Assembly: GCA_003427395.1 (NCBI GenBank)
Contig: BFEA01000367.1
Coordinates: forward strand, 1,176,323-1,201,426
Source of the DNA: Chara braunii
Lineage: Eukaryota > Streptophyta > Charophyceae > Charales > Characeae
Direction of reading: 5' to 3'
DNA: 25,104 nt
Position numbers and translations under genes: made by a program
Shown here: piece by piece, positions 9,674 to 19,515 of the stretch
Numbering within the stretch: position 1 is the first letter of the stretch
How the letters are laid out: each line of letters opens with the position of its first letter
Notes under the pieces: model-generated
What the model saw: the letters and a program-made list of their open reading frames with translations, nothing else
Told to the model about the DNA's origin: nothing
Databases searched by the model: none

Positions 9674-12078
9674 ATGATTAAAACTTACCCGATGCAGAAG
9701 TTGGCTGAACGAGATGCCATCTACCGTTCACATGCTAATAACTAGGTCTTTTATGATGACACCGTTTACAAATCCACTAATGATAAGATTAAGTGGATTT
9801 GTAAGCGATTGTCATCATTTAAAGGAAGTTATGAGGCGGTGTGTGACGACTTTCTCATTCAACCAATATTTGCTTCCATGTTTACTATTCTGTGTTTGCA
9901 TGAAACTGATAAGAGAGTTATTGAGGAATGAAGAAAATTGAGGTGTGATCGATCGGAAGTGCGTATTTATCCTTGGACACCGCTGAAGCAGGGTCCGGAC
10001 GAAAAGCAGTCCCAGATGATGGAGGATTTTTTTTGGGTCGAGTTTATGCATATCCCAATAGAAATGCAGGCCGCGTTCGTCCAGGATTTTGGAAAGGTCT
10101 ATGAAATTGTAGATTTCACAGATCCCTTTTCTGCTTACACGACACGAAGAGTTGATTACCTCATGCTTGCTCTCAATCATCCTTCTAACACTCCATTCAA
10201 TATTGGTGATATCATTCTTTACCGCGTGGGTGTAAAAGAATACCATATTCACACGGGTCATAAGTTAAGGCCGTTGTATTTTAGATGCAAAGCATATGGT
10301 CACATGAGCACGGATCCCACATGTTCACAGAATCCGGGGAAGAGGAACCGGGCTACTGGCATATTAATTAGGGACCCTTTCAGGTCCTATTTATGGCGTA
10401 CAGTCAACGCAGGGCATGAGGGGTGGGTGTATGTGGAAAATACCAAGAAAGGTGAAACTTTCAAAAGATGGACATGGGAACGGGCAGAGGATCCCAACTG
10501 GGATACGAAACCACCGGACAGTTGGATTCCCTCTGAGGTGGCAGAAAAACCATCTTCTGTTTCTACTCCTACTTCAAATACTACATCCCCTGTCCCTGTA
10601 CAGGCTACACAGCCTGTGCAGACTTCAACCTCTACAACCACTGCTCCAATGCAGCCTTAGGCTACCATGCAGTCCCAAGGAACCTCTACGCCTATGAGAG
10701 TAATAGTTGGGGCTGCTAAGATCTCGGCGACTTCATCCTCAACCAATCAAGGGTCTGGGGAGGGGTCTGAGAAGTGTGCAGGTCCCAACCAAAATCACAG
10801 GATGGTAGTGCTTCCTTGGCCACAGCCGCAAGATTATCTGCACGTAGCGGAGACTGGTTTTGCAACTGAGATGGTAGAGGATTTGGATTATGAAGATGAT
10901 GCTAATGAATGTTAATGAAGATGAAGTGAATTGTGAAGTCACTTAGGCACGGATGTCTCTCTCAGCCTCTGCAGGGTGTTTCAACTTCGCTTAGTGGAAA
11001 AATAAAAAAAAGGAAAAGAAAACAAATAATAAGCAGAAATCAGTCCACTGATGTCTCTGAAATACGGGACTCTCCTACTGGAAAAATGCAAGTTGGGTCA
11101 CAAAGTCTAAATCCGCCTAATTTGTTAGGCTCTAGTGCACGGACTGAGAGCGTGGAAGAGGTCTCTATAGCAGATAAGGAACAATAGGTACAAAGAACAA
11201 ATCCGAGTGAAGTGGCTATAATAGAGAATGATCCTTCCCAAGCGGCCTTTGGACCGACACCATTGGATGTGGACTCAGTTCCTTCCCATACGGATTTTGA
11301 AATGGGGGAGGCAAGTCAACAGTTGGGTCTCGACATTGCGGAGGATCAAAAAGCTAGTTAACTGGCACATTGGGTATTGAGAAATCTGAAAAGCAGATTT
11401 GGGAAAATCTCATAGGACTTATGGGATAAATCGTATGTACAACGTTTTTCCATAATTAACAGCAGTCCTAGTCTGAAAAGGGTGTTACAGATGGGATTGC
11501 CTGAAGGAGCTCAATAACCAATTGTCAGTCAAAGAATTTTAGACATTATTCTCAAATTGTTTCACCCACCCCCTCATGAGAAGGAGGTAGCGGGGGTGCA
11601 GGTCAGCACCGCTATTGTGGTTGAAGGGTCCGCATTGGAGACAATCAGGGGGGATGCGAGGGAGGGGGTAATAGACACGGAAAAGGATAAAGTATTAATA
11701 ATTACTAAGGATGAAGTCATTACAGCAAAAGGGGTGAACTCGGAGGGGGCAAGGACAAAGGAACAACGTGAGGTGTCCGCCGAGGATCAGGAGACGGAGA
11801 TTGTAAGGAGGGGGAGGGAAGGTACAGGTTCAAAGTCATCATCCCCTTCCCCTCCCGCTGTTGTCTCTGGATCTGATCATAAGGGGGGTGATATGTTTCA
11901 TGTGAATGGCAACATCTCTTCTTCTCGAAGGAATGGTAATCAGGATCTAGGCAAAAGGCAGAAACTGCGTCATGCGTTGGAAAAAGGTCAAGCAGTCAAG
12001 TCTCAATCCACAAGCGGTAATCGGATTATTCCTATTAGAAAGAATAGCATGAAGTGGGAAGTGGGGTTATCACCATAG
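9674..12078 (+). pseudogene. LINE ORF1 (nucleic-acid-binding, gag-like), broken
   Basis: ORF1 proteins of plant L1 elements bind the element RNA. One frame runs from an ATG at 9674 to 10915, broken by stops at about 9743, 9929 and 10658. It then continues one frame over from about 10933 to 12078 with further stops (about 11185, 11359 and later). The part ending in SEVRIYPWTPLK (to about 9990) and the following FFWVEFMHIPIEMQ resemble the DUF4283 core of plant LINE ORF1. A zinc knuckle follows at about 10275-10325, YFRCKAYGHMSTDPTC. Its first Cys is Tyr here (TAT, one G-to-A change from TGT), and His-to-Cys spacing is longer than usual. After that come a Ser/Pro/Thr-rich stretch (10545-10660), an acidic patch (EDLDYEDD) and a Lys/Arg patch (KKRKRK). 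The start is uncertain because the frame stays open upstream. Confidence 0.8.
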
Positions 12079-12390
12079 GGCAGGATCATTATGGAGGGGT
12101 GACACTAAGGGGATGGACCACTTATGTGGACTATCGGAATGCAGGGGACCGAACCTTTAAAAGCGACTTGTTTGACTTTCTTTCCAAGCACTATGACCCA
12201 GGGCCACAGACAACACTCACAAAAATCAGGAATCAGGCGAAAATGTCTACAACAAACATTTTTGTGAGGTTTGAGGAAGACAAGGAAGCGGGTCTTCGAT
12301 GGTACTCCCGCACAACATTATTGGACCTTAAACAATTGAAGGTTAAGGCAAATGCAGTATGGTCGGTCGTGAAAATTTCCATTTTTTTGT
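11956..12390 (+). other. LINE linker domain shared with the second LINE
   Basis: From RQKLRHALEKGQ through KWEVGLS (frame 1, to about 12072), then YGGVTLRGWTT and LRWYSRTTLLDLKQLKVKA (frame 3, to about 12360), the sequence aligns with the minus-strand LINE at 21721-21300: KQKLKHKLQKGQ, IWEVGLS, YGEVTLQGTTS, LRWFTLEFLKELQLLKTKA. The alignment shows that a frameshift near 12070 splits a domain once continuous. It lies between the charged ORF1 tail and the endonuclease. Whether it ends ORF1 or begins ORF2 cannot be decided. I do not recognise a named family. Confidence 0.65.
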
Positions 12391-12494
12391 GTTTCATTCT
12401 ATGTCGTGGTTTGCTCACAGCTTCATCTGATTTGGATAGTGGCAATCGGGTGCGACTTTAGAAAAAGTCTTGAGCAGGGGTTTCTAAGGGTTGT

Positions 12495-15400
12495 TTGAAT
12501 TTTATTAAGATAGAAGCACTTCAGGCTTTTTATGTCAAAACCCCATCTTGGCAGCGTGTTACCCAAACAACAGGCCTCAAGTCTCTCAATGTTAATGGTC
12601 TTGCAACTGCGGATGCTGAGAAGATAAGGGTTATTGTAGAGCAACTCAAGGGAGTAGGAGGGCGTCCATGGCCAGACATAATTTGTATTCAAGAGACACA
12701 TCTCACAGACTCTCCTACTCATATACAGGTTCATAACCTAGCTTGGTCTTTCCAAAAGTATTAGGCGTATGGGCCCCGTAGTGGATCAGCAGGAGTGGTT
12801 ATTTGGGTCCCCCGGGATTCACGAGCCGAGATAGTAATGAATTGCAGGATAGAAAATATTTTTTTCAAAATATTCGGGGGCACATTCCAATGGTGTTTCA
12901 GTGGTCATCGTTGGGGATTTAAACGTTGCCCCGGACAGATGGCTAGATCGTTGGAAAATATTGCAACCTTGTCCAGGATATATTGAAGAAGATGAAATGA
13001 TCATTCAACGACTATATGATTCAAAAAAAAAAATTGACATATATAGATGTATTTTTCCTCAAGAACGTTTATATACGTGTATTAGGAATTTTCGCACCTC
13101 GCATCAATCTCGATCCCGTATAGACTTAATTTTTTTGTAAGAGAATCTGGATAGAGTTTTAGCGGGAGCCAACACTTTTCCTCGGAGTCATTGGTCGGGG
13201 GCAGATCATAAAATGTGTGCAACCATTTTATCTTTTCGAAAGAAATCGGATCATGGACGGAGTTTTTATAAACTCTACACTTTTCTTTTCTCCCAAATAG
13301 GATTTAGAACTTATATTTAGGAAGTCTGGAAATTATGGTAGTGTACTAAAGGAAGACACGAATCATTCATGTCGTGGTTCAACTATGGGTTAGTTTTCAC
13401 TGCTAGAAAATGCAACGAATATTCCAAGTTAATCGTCAAATCTAAACATATGCAGGAAATTGAAATTCAAGAACAAATTCTTAATTATGAACAAAATTTG
13501 CATTTTGACACACTAATTCAATCTTTACATATACAAGAGTTGAAAACCAACTCCTCACCTTCGCACAACAACGATGGCAATGTCATTTAATCAGAGGTAA
13601 ACTAACCAAACATCAGACAGAGGGTCAGATGGATACTTTATTTTTTGCTCTTGACCGATAAAAAGTCAGGAGATCGAGTATTGAAACTTTGATTGATCTT
13701 ACTAAATCACCACAGGAAAAGCTCGTCTCTTCGGGCAGTAGCCTGAAGACGACTTATGATTTTTATAAAAAATTATTTGTCTCAAATGTGAACATGGAGG
13801 ATGCTGATCAAGCTATACAAAGGTTTTTAAAACCCCTAACACAATCTCTATCACAAGGGCAAAGAGTCGGGATGGAGGAACCAGTCACCAAAGAGGAGAT
13901 TTTGATAGCCTTGGTGAGGATGAAAGACGACAAAACACCGGGGGTAGATAGTCTACCTAAAGAATTTTGGGAGGTAATGTGATCATCTTTTTGTGAGGAT
14001 TCAATGGAATATTACGAACAAGTTTAGCAATCTGGTCAAATGGGAGAAATAGTTGGTTAAAGGATTTCGTATTTGTTATATAAGAAAGGGGAAACAAAAA
14101 ATATAAGAAATTATAAACCCATAACATTATTGATGGTGGTTTATAAAATGTTAACCAAAGCATTAGCAAACCGTTTTATACAGGTAATGACTGATATTAT
14201 TCATCCTTCTCAAACATAGTTTATTAAAGAGAGAAATATATAAGACAATATATTGTTAATTAATGAAATGATTAAGTTGTCAAAACAGAATCATCAAAAT
14301 GCCGCATTTATACTTAGTGATTTTGAAAAAGCATATGATTATGTGGATTGGCTTTTCCTTGATGCATGTATGGAAAAATTAAATTTCGTTCCAAACATAA
14401 GGAGATGTATAGAGATCCTTCACACCAATGTTACTACTAGAGTCCAGGTTAATGGATTGCTTTCTCCATAGATCCATCTCCAAAGATCAATAAGGCAAGG
14501 TGATTCATTAACCCCCTTTCGTTTTTTCATCATTATCGAAGCTCTAGGAACAAATCTTTGTAGTAATCACAATCTAAGACAGTTGCGGATTGCTGGCATC
14601 CCAGAAGAAACTATTTCAATTTGTTCTACGCTTGCTGATGATTTAACAATTATGGTAGAAGTCTCGTCAACTAATATGGAAGAGATTAAAGCTCTTATGG
14701 ATAAATTTTCCTTAATATCAGATATCATAGTTAACTGGGGAAGTAAAACGCAAGGTTGGTGAATTCACTCTAATGGGGACAAACCTCCAGAAATGCCAAA
14801 AGTGAAATGGTAGTATGAACCTTTAACTAGTTATCCACGAATTACATTTTTGCCACTAAACTATACCTGCCTATTACTATAATAGCATAAATGGAAAAAA
14901 TAGTACAATCTTTTTATATTGAATTCAGTATTGGAAAGATTGTTATGCTATTATAAATAATTCTAATTTTCACATAAGGTGTCAATCAGAGTATTAGGAG
15001 TAATACTCACAACACAAGGGAAACCTAGTACTAGTGATTAATGGATCTCCACTCCGGTAGTGGAAAAAATGAAGCACTAGAAGAATTAACATACATCCCT
15101 GTTTTGTAGAACTTTTTTAATCAATAATGTGGTATTGGCATCTATATGGTTTAAGTCGACAATATGGTTTCTATACAAAGAAACAGTTAAGGACCTTAAA
15201 AAACAGATAACGGTCTTTTGTTGGAGAGGAGACCATGAATCATAACATATGATACCCAGAGTAGCATGGCATGTTTTGATTCAACCAAAGACCAAAGAGG
15301 GGTTTGGTCTTCTGGACTCTTTGATCTAGTGTTAAGCAATGACGCTACAATGGTTGAAAAGACCGATCATGGAAATAAATATTTCATGACAAACACCTCC

Positions 15401-16818
15401 TACTACAAAAGAAGTTCATCCCTCTTATATGGATAGAGGATAGATACTGGAGCATACCCCGTTCGCGTTTACAATCCAAATAGGAAGGAGTGAGAGGGGA
15501 GACCAGAAAGGACCTTGTTTTAGATAATCTTTTGCCAAAGTTACTAAAAACATAGTGTAAACTTCCTCTCCCTAATAAATCTCCTCCTTCTAGAAATGAG
15601 GAAATTCTCAGACAACCTATTTTTGGTAACAGATGGATCACTAACTCTAATGGGCAGATGTTTATGAGTTTTGATCCTCCTTGGTCCACTTGGGTCAAAT
15701 CTGAGGTTGTGAGGATTAAGGATCTTTGGGATACAGTAAGTAAAGATTGAAAATCAGTGACGCATTTAAAAAAGGAGATTAGATATGCTAGAAATCTTAA
15801 TGATAATCTGAATTTGCTTATTGCATCAATATTTTTGGTTTGGAAAGTGTCACTTAGGAAGGGGTCGGTTTTCTTGGAGGTTGACTGGGTTTGTGCTTTT
15901 AAGCCAGACGGGGCTTAGGTAGTACGTCAAATAAATAATGTGTACCCAGAAGGAACTCTGGTTAATATCTGACAATTTCATAAGGATTACTCTCTTGCAC
16001 AAGTTCAACAAAATAAGGTTTTTATTTTTTTCTCATAACATGATGCACATAATTAGGGTGTTGTACTGCTCGTCATCTAAAGGTTGGAGGGTGTACTGTC
16101 CCCATCTCCCTATCCCTGAACTTCCTTTTGACCCGACAGAACGACTATGGAAAATCAATAGGAGGTGCAAACCACAAAAGTTGCTATCTTTAACAGTCAA
16201 GGCATCATATTGTCTTCTTCGTCCTAGAGTGAATGTTTTTGCTATTATGCAAGAAAGATGAAGCCGACATTTTAACATATACATGGAGTCACTCCGGCCT
16301 GTCAAGTGGTGTCATACAGTTAAGGAAAGGCCAGTGAAATTTTTATTTTTACAATGACAAATTTTGCATTGTTGTCTCTCAACTAATGATTGGTTAATTG
16401 ATCACTCTTCATTGGAACAACGTGGGTTGGCCCTTCCTTGGTATCAAGCCCGTATCACTGTTTTTCCAAGTAGACAAATCAGAGAGATTATTGAGTATAT
16501 TTTTCTACAATGTTGAGAGGCGCGTCTGTTGTGGAGACGTTGGGACTTTGTCTGGAGAAAACTAATAGGCTTTGACTGGACTTGGGAATGACGTGCATTA
16601 CCTTTGGGACACTGGTGTCCAGTAATATTTGACTTGATTGACTTTCAACAAAACTTGTTCAATCTGGGAAGAAAAACAATCCTATGGGCGTTATGGTACA
16701 AAAGATGTGTACTGGATGAAAAAGTTAATGGAAAAGACGTGACTGATTTAGTTCTACAATTTATTCAAATCAAAATTTGGGCACATTGGAACATAACTAA
16801 GTCTAAATTGAAAACGCG

Positions 16819-16861
<43 letters not shown>

Positions 16862-16987
16862 ACAAGATTCCAAACGAGATGGCTGGAGGATGTCTCATGG
16901 GAGAAACTGAGGGATGTGTTTTGGTCAGATGGAGAAGGGGAAGGAGTCTCACTCAAAAGGGATTATCTTATTACCTTCCACAACTGA
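12495..16987 (+). pseudogene. LINE ORF2: endonuclease, reverse transcriptase, zf-RVT; broken
   Basis: ORF2 nicks the target DNA and copies the element RNA into it. Endonuclease signs in order are LKSLNVNGL (12570-12605), IICIQETHL with the catalytic Glu (12680-12710), SGSAGVVIW, then one frame over VGDLNVAPDRW (from 12910), SRIDLIF (about 13115-13137) and ADHKM (about 13200). Reverse transcriptase starts at about 13689: KDDKTPGVDSLPKEF (about 13925), NYKPITLL, SDFEKAYDYVDW (14316-14351), RQGDSLTPF and LADD (14631-14642), keeping the Asp residues of motifs A and C. Further on are PRVAWHVLIQPK (about 15255) and a zf-RVT-like part (about 16290-16600) with VKFLFLQ, LSTNDWLID, EYIFLQC and ARLLWRRW. 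The last frame ends at 16987. Many stops and at least three frame changes make it non-functional. The start is uncertain. Confidence 0.85.
16819..16859 (+). repeat. A41 tract inside the ORF2 C-terminus
   Basis: Forty-one A residues interrupt the last ORF2 frame without closing it. The frame 16604-16987 reads WNITKSKLKTR, then Lys codons, then ITRFQTRWLEDVSWEKL to a stop. It is probably a Lys codon run expanded by slippage, since LINE-like protein continues beyond it. It is not the element's poly(A) tail; that end lies about 480 bases downstream. Confidence 0.85.
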
Positions 16988-17196
16988 TTTGAAATAAGCC
17001 TAGGAGCTTCATTGAGATTTTCAAATACATTCCCAGACCCCTTCCCGCCATCCGCGCTATCGTTGGTGGAATCACAATAGTTTGGTATTGGAGAATCTTA
17101 AGTATGGTGCATCTAGTTTCTAGTTGATTATCTGGCAGACTATTTAAGCCTGAAGAGGCGGCACATTCTCAATTTTTAATGTTTTGTTTCTATGTT

Positions 17197-17336
17197 TTAC
17201 AATAAATATTGTAATCAAGGGATGTTGGACCTGGTTTCCAGTCGGTGATGCTCCCCTCCAATAGATGGAGCGGTCCACCAGGTAAAGCCTCAATTCCGGT
17301 GGTTCAGTTACCACCACCAGGATAGAGGCCTTGCAC
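17197..17336 (+). terminator. LINE 3' end: poly(A) signal, palindrome and shared 3' tail
   Basis: AATAAA (17201-17206) lies inside a perfect palindrome TTACAATA-AA-TATTGTAA (17197-17214). Just downstream, GGATGTTGGACCTGG...CCAGT...GCTCCCC...AATAGATGGAGC (17221-17270) matches tail copies at 1502 and 24083. CTGG-TTT-CCAG (17231-17241) can form a hairpin, and comparable inverted bases flank the same place in the other copies. A second hairpin, GGTGGT...ACCACC, lies at about 17298-17316. Such 3' structures can be recognised by the element's reverse transcriptase; that role is inferred here. Confidence 0.6.
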
Positions 17337-17339
17337 AAA

Positions 17340-17500
17340 GGCCTCGTTTTGATAGGAATGAAGGTGGCGATTGTAACCACCGCTCCTAAAAATAAGGATG
17401 AATCTTTCTCTAGAACGGGGAAAGGTACGTCGACAATTTCCCCGCCTCGCACCCGCTCTCGTTTCTCCCCACGCACCACGCAACCTCTAATCCCCACGAC
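17340..17500 (-). pseudogene. Fragment of the membrane-protein-like family, copy 3
   Basis: On the minus strand VPFPVLEKDSSLFLGAVVTI (about 17435-17375) matches the LAEDSFLFCTLGEW region of copy 2 and LEEDSFSFCTF of copy 1. The DNA block AAAATAAGGATGAATC is shared with AAAATAAAAATGAATC and AAAATGAGAATGAATC on the plus strand. The frame then runs directly into the reversed LINE 3' tail, so the family sequence is cut by the LINE end. Copies 2 and 3 therefore flank the LINE on both sides in the same orientation, but they overlap in content rather than forming two halves of one copy. Confidence 0.45.
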
Positions 17501-18129
17501 ACCAAAACTATCCTACGAACTCAAAATTTGACCTCGCAATCAAATTCGGCCCAGTTGAAAACCCCTATTCAAATCTTGCCTCACTCGAACCCACCAAGAA
17601 ACGAGCGAGATTCACAATGTTCACTCCTGCTCTCCCTTCTTCTTTCCTTTCGGAATCCCTTTAGACTTCGTTTTCATTCTCTCCCGATCCATAATGCTAA
17701 CACCAAAACTTCCATCACCCTTGAACCCCCACCTCAATCAACCCTTGGTTCACCACGATCCATTAAAAATCGGTCAAGTAAGTTCTTCTCAACTTCGTGT
17801 TTTTCTTCCTCTTCACCTCCGTCAACTTCGCAATTTTTCTTCTCTTCCTCTTCATCATAGTCTACTTTTCTAGCTTCCCACTAACCAGCACTGCACTATG
17901 CATCATGATCTGATAGTGATTTATGAGCCAAAAAGAAAAACTCTCATCCTCCACTACCGCGCTTTATAGTTTGTTTTTTAAAATGAACCTACCTCTATTT
18001 GAGTGCTAGGTTTATTTACGCAGGGGGGAGGTGGTACGTAGGAAGACAAAAGTAGGACACAAACAAGCAGAAAAAAAAAAAAAAATCAAAATAAGGGAAA
18101 AATCTCAACCCTCTCGAAGTCGGTTGCGG
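17501..18129. other. Gene-free, pyrimidine-rich stretch
   Basis: The region is rich in TTC/TCT. A plus frame at 17528-17860 (110 codons) gives a Ser/Pro/Arg-rich peptide that superficially resembles a plant plastid transit peptide, but it ends in Ser runs with no mature protein after it, so I do not call a gene. An A14 run is at about 18071-18084. Confidence 0.4.
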
Positions 18130-18220
18130 CCACCCAAGCCTCTCTGCATGTTGCCCTATCGTTGGGACCATGCTAATTTTTTTATTATTATCTCAATTTG
18201 AACCGATGTCCCGAAAGTAT
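18130..18220 (-). pseudogene. U6 snRNA-like sequence, degenerate
   Basis: U6 snRNA is the catalytic RNA of the spliceosome. Read on the minus strand from about 18218, CTTTCGGGACATC is followed by CAAATTGAGA and then ATTAGCATGGTCCC (18177-18164). Plant U6 has CTTCGGGGACATC, AAATTGGAACGATAC, AGAGAAGATTAGCATGGCCCC in the same order and spacing. The ACAGAGA box, which pairs with the 5' splice site, is replaced by an A/T-rich run, and the 3' half is only weakly similar. There is no clear plant upstream sequence element before it and no terminal T run. It is best read as an old U6-derived pseudogene. Confidence 0.55.
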
Positions 18221-19144
18221 GGGTTCGGTCGTGTACCACGGCCTCGTGATACCCTCATCGAGCTGACCAACCATGGATCATTCAAAATTGCAGTATTTTA
18301 CTCATCTGCTTCCAATGAAGTTCGGACTCAAGTCTGTATTTCACTTGTTCATGGGGGTACTAACTGAGTTAGACTCATTAGTCCCATCGCCGGTCCTGGG
18401 ACCAATATCGATTCTAGTCCAGAAACAATGACCAAAATAGATAATAAAAAATAATAAAGAAAAAGAAAAATGGGTGAGAAAAGGAGAGCAGGGGGGATTG
18501 TTGGCACCCCCTTGGTCCTGCCAGTCAGGCCCGTGTTCGGGGCTGATGACAAAACTAAGGGGGGGGGATAGTCCCACAGGACCCTCAACTCCTCAGTTCT
18601 CCATCATGCCGCATCACTCCTTTGCTACTCGTTGGCCTCAATCCCCAAACATGCAACCTAGAGGTCCAATGTTGTAACCAATAGGGATAGGCTTAAGTTT
18701 GAACTTTGCAGGTGTAAAATTCTATGTAAACGGTTGTCGGACTGTGTTTGGGTCTGCCAAAGTCTCTTGATTAATCGTGCGACTCCTAGTTTTCGATGTC
18801 GCATGCACAAAGCCGAAAATCCACACCTTGGCTAGCACAGAATGTCATCAACTACAAATGAGGCCGCACCAGGTGTGATCTGCAAAAATTACACGGAATA
18901 TCCTTGTAAGGATATTTGGTACGACAACGGTCTGGGAAGCCAAAAGGCTTAAAGTCGGGCATTCGGGCCTGTTTGGCAGGTCTCAGTGTTGAGCACATCA
19001 ATTCTCGTCTTTCTCACAAAAAACTAGAGTCATCCCGACCATGTCACGTAAGAGTTAAACAAAACAAAACAAGAGACAACTTGGGGACAAAGCAAAGTAA
19101 CCCCACGAACGGCCAAGACAGACGCAGTAGCGTCGTCCTTTCGC
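18221..19144. other. Gene-free stretch
   Basis: No gene was recognised. AATATCCTT-GT-AAGGATATT (18897-18916) is a perfect short palindrome. A G9 run lies at 18560-18568. The part from about 18950 to 19144 may be the upstream portion of repeat R1 copy b, but the match to the left copy is weak. Confidence 0.4.
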
Positions 19145-19515
19145 TGCTCTAGCCAGGTGCGTGAGCCGTACTTCCCGCGGTTCTCTATTACAGGATAGAT
19201 TTATGCGGGGCACAACTTACCTTCATAGATTTTTGCGGGGCACAACTTACCGTCCCAAGGGTTGTCACCACCCTTAGGGGCGTATCCCTACCAAGCTACC
19301 TACCAAAATGCGAAAATGTTTATATGCAATCACAGAAATAGGTCAGTCGAGGGCGTTTGCTCATTCACTGCAGTATAGGTACGCTTGGTTGAACAGCAAG
19401 TGGACCCGAGCGTCGTTCGTTCCTTAGGGTGTTGATCTCATAAGTATGAAACGAACGTCGATCCACTAGGACGGTCTCAACCAAGCGTGAAACCCACAAC
19501 TCAATCTTAGTCCCT
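19145..19515 (+). repeat. Degenerate dispersed repeat R1, copy b
   Basis: This is the counterpart of 3515-3860 in the same orientation. It contains a small internal duplication not seen in copy a: AGATTTATGCGGGGCACAAC and AGATTTTTGCGGGGCACAAC (about 19196 and 19227). It is non-coding, and its second half forms a long foldback absent from copy a. Confidence 0.6.
19381..19488. repeat. Imperfect foldback of about 108 bases
   Basis: ACGCTTGGTTGA (19381-19392) is exactly complementary to TCAACCAAGCGT (19477-19488). Inside these arms GTGGA plus a GTCGTTCGTT run pair imperfectly with AACGAACGTCG plus TCCAC. The size and bulged stem are like those of plant miRNA precursors, but the sequence lies in a repeat and no mature small RNA can be claimed. 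Confidence 0.6.

Larger units (their letters stand above)
9590..17336 (+). mobile_element. L1-type LINE (non-LTR retrotransposon), near full length, inactive
   Basis: The order is ORF1 (DUF4283-like region, zinc knuckle, Pro/Ser/Thr-rich and acidic/basic tail), a linker domain, APE-type endonuclease, reverse transcriptase, a zf-RVT-like C-terminus, then a 3' region with AATAAA and a tail shared with two other copies in this window. About 7.7 kb is a usual full size for plant L1 elements. Every coding part carries stops and frame changes, so it cannot mobilise itself. The 5' end is not defined; the ORF1 frame is open from about 9575, and a pyrimidine-rich CTCTCC tract precedes it (9465-9500). 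The 3' end is placed by comparison with the A-tailed copy at 1462-1637; this copy has no poly(A) there. No target-site duplication was found by eye. Confidence 0.85.

Noticed and set aside
9815-10261. 148-codon minus-strand frame
   Set aside because: Antisense to LINE ORF1, which has recognisable protein motifs on the plus strand.
16819-16859. A41 tract as the LINE poly(A) tail
   Set aside because: LINE protein continues in frame beyond it and the shared 3' tail lies at 17221-17336.
17528-17860. 110-codon Ser-rich frame resembling a transit peptide
   Set aside because: Comes from pyrimidine-rich DNA, ends in Ser runs, and no mature protein or exon follows.
3515-19515. R1 copies as the two LTRs of one element spanning most of the window
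   Set aside because: Identity is far too low for LTRs of one insertion, no gag-pol lies between them, and R2 also recurs downstream of each copy.
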